DNA of 64,000 nucleotides, from NCBI GenBank assembly GCA_033557465.1, contig CM066040.1, forward strand, positions 322,666,297-322,730,296, written 5' to 3'. This DNA is from Ichthyophis bannanicus (taxonomy: Eukaryota; Chordata; Amphibia; Gymnophiona; Ichthyophiidae). The notes under the pieces were generated by a model. The model was not told the DNA's origin. It searched no databases and saw only the letters and a list, made by a program, of their open reading frames with translations. Every line of letters starts with the position of its first letter. Positions within the stretch are counted from its first letter, which is position 1. A program made the translations under genes and the position numbers. Shown here one piece after another: positions 60,471 to 64,000 of this stretch.

Positions 60471-63431
60471 ATGGTTCGGAAGAATGTATCTTTGAAGGAT
60501 ACTACCAAAAGCAGAGAGGTTCCACAAAAGAGTAAAGTAGCCCAAATGCCCTCAAGTACGGAGCAGACAGAGCTTAAAGATCCCAAATTACTCATGTCTA
60601 ACAGACAAATTAATATGGATAAAATACATTCTCTAAAATGCTTGTATGCAAATGCTAGAAGTCTAAAAAATAAGATGGGAGAGTTAGAATATATAGCACT
60701 AAATGAAAGGTTAGATATGATTGGAATATCAGAGACATGGTGGAAGGACGACAACCAGTGGGACACTGTGATACCTGGGTACAAACTATATTGTAATGAT
60801 AGAGCTGATCAAATTGGTGGAGGGGTTGCTCTCTATGTTAGAGAGGGCATTGAGTCAGAAAGGATTAAAGTTTTGCAGGAAACAAAATCTGCTGTAGAAT
60901 CTATATGGATTGAAATTCCATGTAAAAGGGGAAAGGCAATGGCAGTGGGGGTGTACTATCGAGCGCCTGGCCAGAATGACCAAATGGATGATGAAATGCT
61001 CAAAGAAATCAAGGAAGCTAACAAACGTTACAGCACAGCAATTATAATGGGTGATTTCAACTACCCTGGTATCAACTGGGTCAGTGTCACGTCAGGACAT
61101 GCTAGGGAGATAAAGTTCCTAGATGAAATAAATGACTGCTTCTTGGAGCAGCTGGTTCATGAACCGACCAGAGGGGAAGCCATATTAGACCTAATCCTTA
61201 GTGGAACACCAGATCTAGTGCAAGAGATAAGGTTGTTGAGGCCACTTGGCAATAGTGATCATAGCATGATCGCCTTTGATTTAATTAGTGGAGGAGGGAT
61301 AGTAAGGAAATCCACAGTACTACCTTTTAACTTTCGAAAGAGAGACTATGATAAAATGAGGAAAACAGTCAAGAAAAAACTAAAAGGAGCAGTTGCAAAG
61401 GTTAAAGACGTACATCAGGCTTGGCTGTTGTTGAAAAATACTGTCTTGGAAGCCCAGACCAGCTGTATTCCATGCTTTAAGAAAAGTGGAAAGAAGTCCA
61501 AAAAACTGCCAGCATGGTTTAAAGTTGAGGTAAGAGAGGCTGTTGTTGCCAAAAAAGCATCTTTCAGGAAATGGAAAAAAGAGCCAAACGACGAAACCTG
61601 GAAACAGCACAAGCACTGGCAAGTCAAATGCAAGGCATTGATAAGGCAGGCAAAGGGAGAATTTGAGAAGAAGCTTGCTGCAGAAGCAAAAACGTGAAGT
61701 AAAGACCTTTTCAAGTACATTCGTAGCAAAAAACCTGTGAGAGAGTCAGTTGGTCCATTAGATGATAAAGGGGTTAAAGGAGCACTAAGAGGCGACAAGG
61801 CGATAGCGGAGAGACTGAACGAATTCTTTGCTTCAGTCTTTACTGAGGAAGATGTAGGGATGTTACCCATGATTGAAGTGGTATTTAAAGGTGCAGAAGA
61901 ATTGAAGGAAATATCGATACATCGAGAAGATGTATTACAACTATTAGATAAGCTGAAGAGTAGCAAATCACCTGGGCCGGATGGTATACATCCAAGGGTA
62001 TTGAAAGAACTGAAATATGAGATTGCAGACCTGCTATTAGTAATCTGTGAACTATCATTAAAATCATCTCTAATACCTGAAGATTGGAGGATCGCCAATG
62101 TAACACCAATTTTTAAAAAGGGTTCCAGGGGTGATCCTGGAAACTACAGACCGGTGAGCCTGACGTCAATACTGGGAAAAATGATAGAAACCATCATAAA
62201 GAATAAAATTACTCAGCATGTAGATAGTCATGAACTAATGAGAGACAGCCAACATGGCTTTAGACAAGGAAGATCTTGTCTTACTAATCTGTTATGTTTT
62301 TTTGAAGGAGTGAATAATCAGGTGGACAAAGGTGAGTCGGTTGATATTGTGTATCTGGACTTTCAGAAAGCCTTTGACAAGGTCCCTCATGAGAGACTTT
62401 TGGCAAAACTAAAGAGTCATGGGATAGGAGGCAGTGTACTATTGTGGATCAGGAACTGGTTAAAAGATAGAAAGCAGAGGGTAGGGCTAAATGGCCAATT
62501 TTCCCAATGGAGAAAGGTGAATAGTGGTGTACCCCAGGGATCTGTGCTGGGTCCGCTGCTTTTTGACATATTCATAAATGACCTGGAAAGTGGAATAACG
62601 AGTGAGGTTATCAAATTTGCAGATGACACAAAACTATTTAAAGTTGTTAAAACCCAAGAGGATTGTGGAAAATTGCAAGAGGATCTTGATAAATTGGAAG
62701 ACTGGGCATCAAAATGGCAGATGAAATTTAATGTGGACAAGTGCAAGGTTATGCACCTAGGGAAGAACAACCCAAACTATGGTTACACGATGCAAGGTTC
62801 CACATTAGGAACCACCACCCAGGAAAAAGATTTAGGCGTCATTGTGGATACCATGTTAAAACCCTCGGCCCAGTGTGCAGCGGCGGCCAAGAGAGCAAAT
62901 AGAATGCTAGGTATGATAAGGAAAGGAATGGAAAATAAAACAAAGGATATTATAATGCCTCTATATCGTTCCATGGTGAGACCGCACCTTGAATATTGTG
63001 TGCAATTCTGGTCGCCGTATCTTAAAAAGGATATAGAGTTATTAGAAAAGGTTCAGAGAAGAGCCACCAAAATGGTAAAGGGGATGGAAGGATACTCCTA
63101 TGAAGAAAGGCTAAAAAGGTTAGGGCTCTTTAACCTGGAAAAGAGACGGCTGAGGGGAGATATGATAGAAGTCTATAAATTAATGAGCGGAGTGGAACGG
63201 GTAAACGTAGATCGATTGTTTACCTTATCAGAATATAGAAAGACTAGGGGACATGCAATGAAGCTACAGGGTAAACTATTTAAGACTAATAAAAGAAAAT
63301 ATTTTTTCACTCAACGTGTAATCAAACTCTGGAATTTGTTACCGGAGGATGTAGTAAAGGCTGTTAGTGTAGCTGGGTTTAAAAAAGGTTTGGACAAGTT
63401 CCTGGAGGAAAGGTCCATAAGCCATTATTAA
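60471..63431 (+). pseudogene. CR1-A ORF2: endonuclease plus reverse transcriptase, one TGA
   Basis: 986 codons in one frame with a single TGA at 61695-61697. Residues ~50-290: AP endonuclease (LYANARSLKNKMGEL, GISETWWKDD with the Glu, GGGVALYVREG, VYYRAPGQN, MGDFNYPGINW, NSDHSMIAFDL). A Lys-rich linker follows (KTVKKKLKGAVAKVKD). RT (61737-63431): [99 protein letters not shown] (catalytic), then the CR1 C-terminal region ending [13 protein letters not shown]. The 13-kb copy reads CGA at the site of the TGA, so the stop is likely CpG decay. The start at 60471 is the first ATG after ORF1; the true start could be a later one. Confidence 0.93.
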
Positions 63432-63600
63432 GAAGGGACCCAGGATATCAATGCTTGAACCAATACAAGCATTGTGGAACCTGTGTCCCTTGGGGAAACT
63501 GCTAGGTACATATGACCTAGATTGGCCACTGTTGGAAACAGAATACTGGGCTTGATGGACCTTGGTCTGACCCAGTATGGCATATCTTATGTTCTTATGT

Positions 63601-63954
63601 TGAATGGATTCTAACAGCCCTAGTCCTAATACTGAACCACACCATCTGGTGATCATTGGATGCAAAATGATCTCCCACTACAACATCAGAAACACTTTCA
63701 CCATTGGTAAGCACCAAGTCCAGTATGGCCCCTTCACGTGTGGGGTCTGTTACCAATTGCCTGAATAGTTCTCCCTGTAGAGAATCCAGGATCTCCTGAC
63801 TTCTAGATGATACTGCAGCAGGAATGTGCCAATCAACATCTGGCATATTGAAATCTCCTATCAGTAGCACTTCCCCTTTCCTAGCAATGCTGCGTATGTC
63901 TTCAATTAACTCTTTGTCCACCTCTTCCTCTTGTGAGGGAGGTCTGTATATCAC
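63601..63954 (-). pseudogene. CR1-B endonuclease, C-terminal half
   Basis: 119 residues in an open minus frame: VLLIGDFNMPDVDWHIPAAV (Asp/Asn of the active site), RQLVTDPTREGAILDLVLTN, VVVGDHFASNDHQMVWF (the usual SDH reads NDH). It continues 5' beyond the window. It belongs to the RT at 57937-59559, from which it is separated by CR1-A. Confidence 0.88.
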
Positions 63955-64000
63955 ACCAATGCAAATAGATTTCTCTTTGCCTCTTTCTAGTTTAACCCAC

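Larger units (their letters stand above)
60040..63600 (+). mobile_element. CR1-A LINE, plus strand, nearly complete ORF2
   Basis: Runs from the second half of ORF1 to the family tail 'atatcttatgttcttatgt' at 63600. Inserted in CR1-B between '...aagatcctca' and 'tgaatggattct...'. It is the longest and best kept CR1-A copy of the five in this window; only one stop interrupts ORF2. Confidence 0.94.
57868..64000 (-). mobile_element. CR1-B LINE, minus strand, split by a CR1-A and running off the window
   Basis: 3' tail at 57868; coding RT 57937-59559; linker 59583-60039; then the CR1-A insertion 60040-63600; then endonuclease from 63601 to the window end (GDFNMPDVDWHIPAAV, DHQMVWFSIRTRA). The other B copy at 22.0-22.1 kb shows the uninterrupted join. 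The copy is less decayed than the 16-23 kb one. Confidence 0.93.

Overview
The window looks like a piece of a large vertebrate genome made almost wholly of transposable elements. I find no host gene, rRNA, tRNA or CRISPR array in 64 kb. The mix is L2, three CR1 families, an RTE (BovB-like) LINE, L1/Tx1-like LINE pieces, DIRS tyrosine-recombinase retrotransposons, a Metaviridae (gypsy) element, a tRNA-derived SINE, foldback elements and palindromic MITEs. This suits an amphibian, perhaps a caecilian, but that assignment is inference from repeat content only.

Layout. 0.2-1.7 kb is a CR1-A fragment (-) holding an L2 tail. 4.7-11.8 kb is a CR1-B fragment (-) split by a gypsy element (5196-11564, minus strand) with a 4-bp target duplication and two ~1.52-kb LTRs. 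13.1-15.4 kb is a CR1-A copy, followed by a DIRS ORF1 fragment. 16-23.3 kb is a CR1-B copy (-) that contains an L2 (-), which in turn contains an RTE (-) with an 11-bp target duplication; the same CR1-B also carries a foldback element with a 14-bp duplication. 23.3-29.2 kb has a CR1-A fragment, a GC-rich segment, and L1-like pieces interrupted by L2-like, CR1 and SINE insertions. 29.2-36.1 kb is a decayed DIRS element whose two inverted ends and internal complementary region are still visible. 36.7-37.6 kb has a palindromic MITE and a young foldback element with a hammerhead-ribozyme-like core. 38-41 kb has L2-like and diverged DIRS sequence with a six-copy 72-bp minisatellite. 41.9-47.2 kb is CR1-C split by a long L2. 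47.2-56.2 kb is a second DIRS element split by an L2 that itself holds a smaller L2 tail. 57-64 kb is RTE and L2 scraps, then a CR1-B (-) split by a nearly intact CR1-A (+).

How the parts relate. The LINEs supply endonuclease and reverse transcriptase for target-primed insertion. The SINE at 28.3 kb ends in RTE-like 3' sequence, so an RTE was probably its driver. L2 copies share a small 3' hairpin with covarying bases, probably the RT recognition signal. The DIRS copies carry ORF1, RT-RNase H and a tyrosine recombinase between inverted repeats. The gypsy element encodes gag, protease and integrase but no reverse transcriptase, and its open frame runs on for about 312 codons into the LTR.

Strongest leads: (1) the RT-less gypsy element with an LTR-embedded open frame that is open in both LTRs; (2) the 691-bp foldback with ~193-bp near-perfect arms, a 15-bp target duplication and a hammerhead-like core in its loop, with related motifs at other loci; (3) covariation in the L2 tail hairpin. 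All alignments and counts were made by eye.
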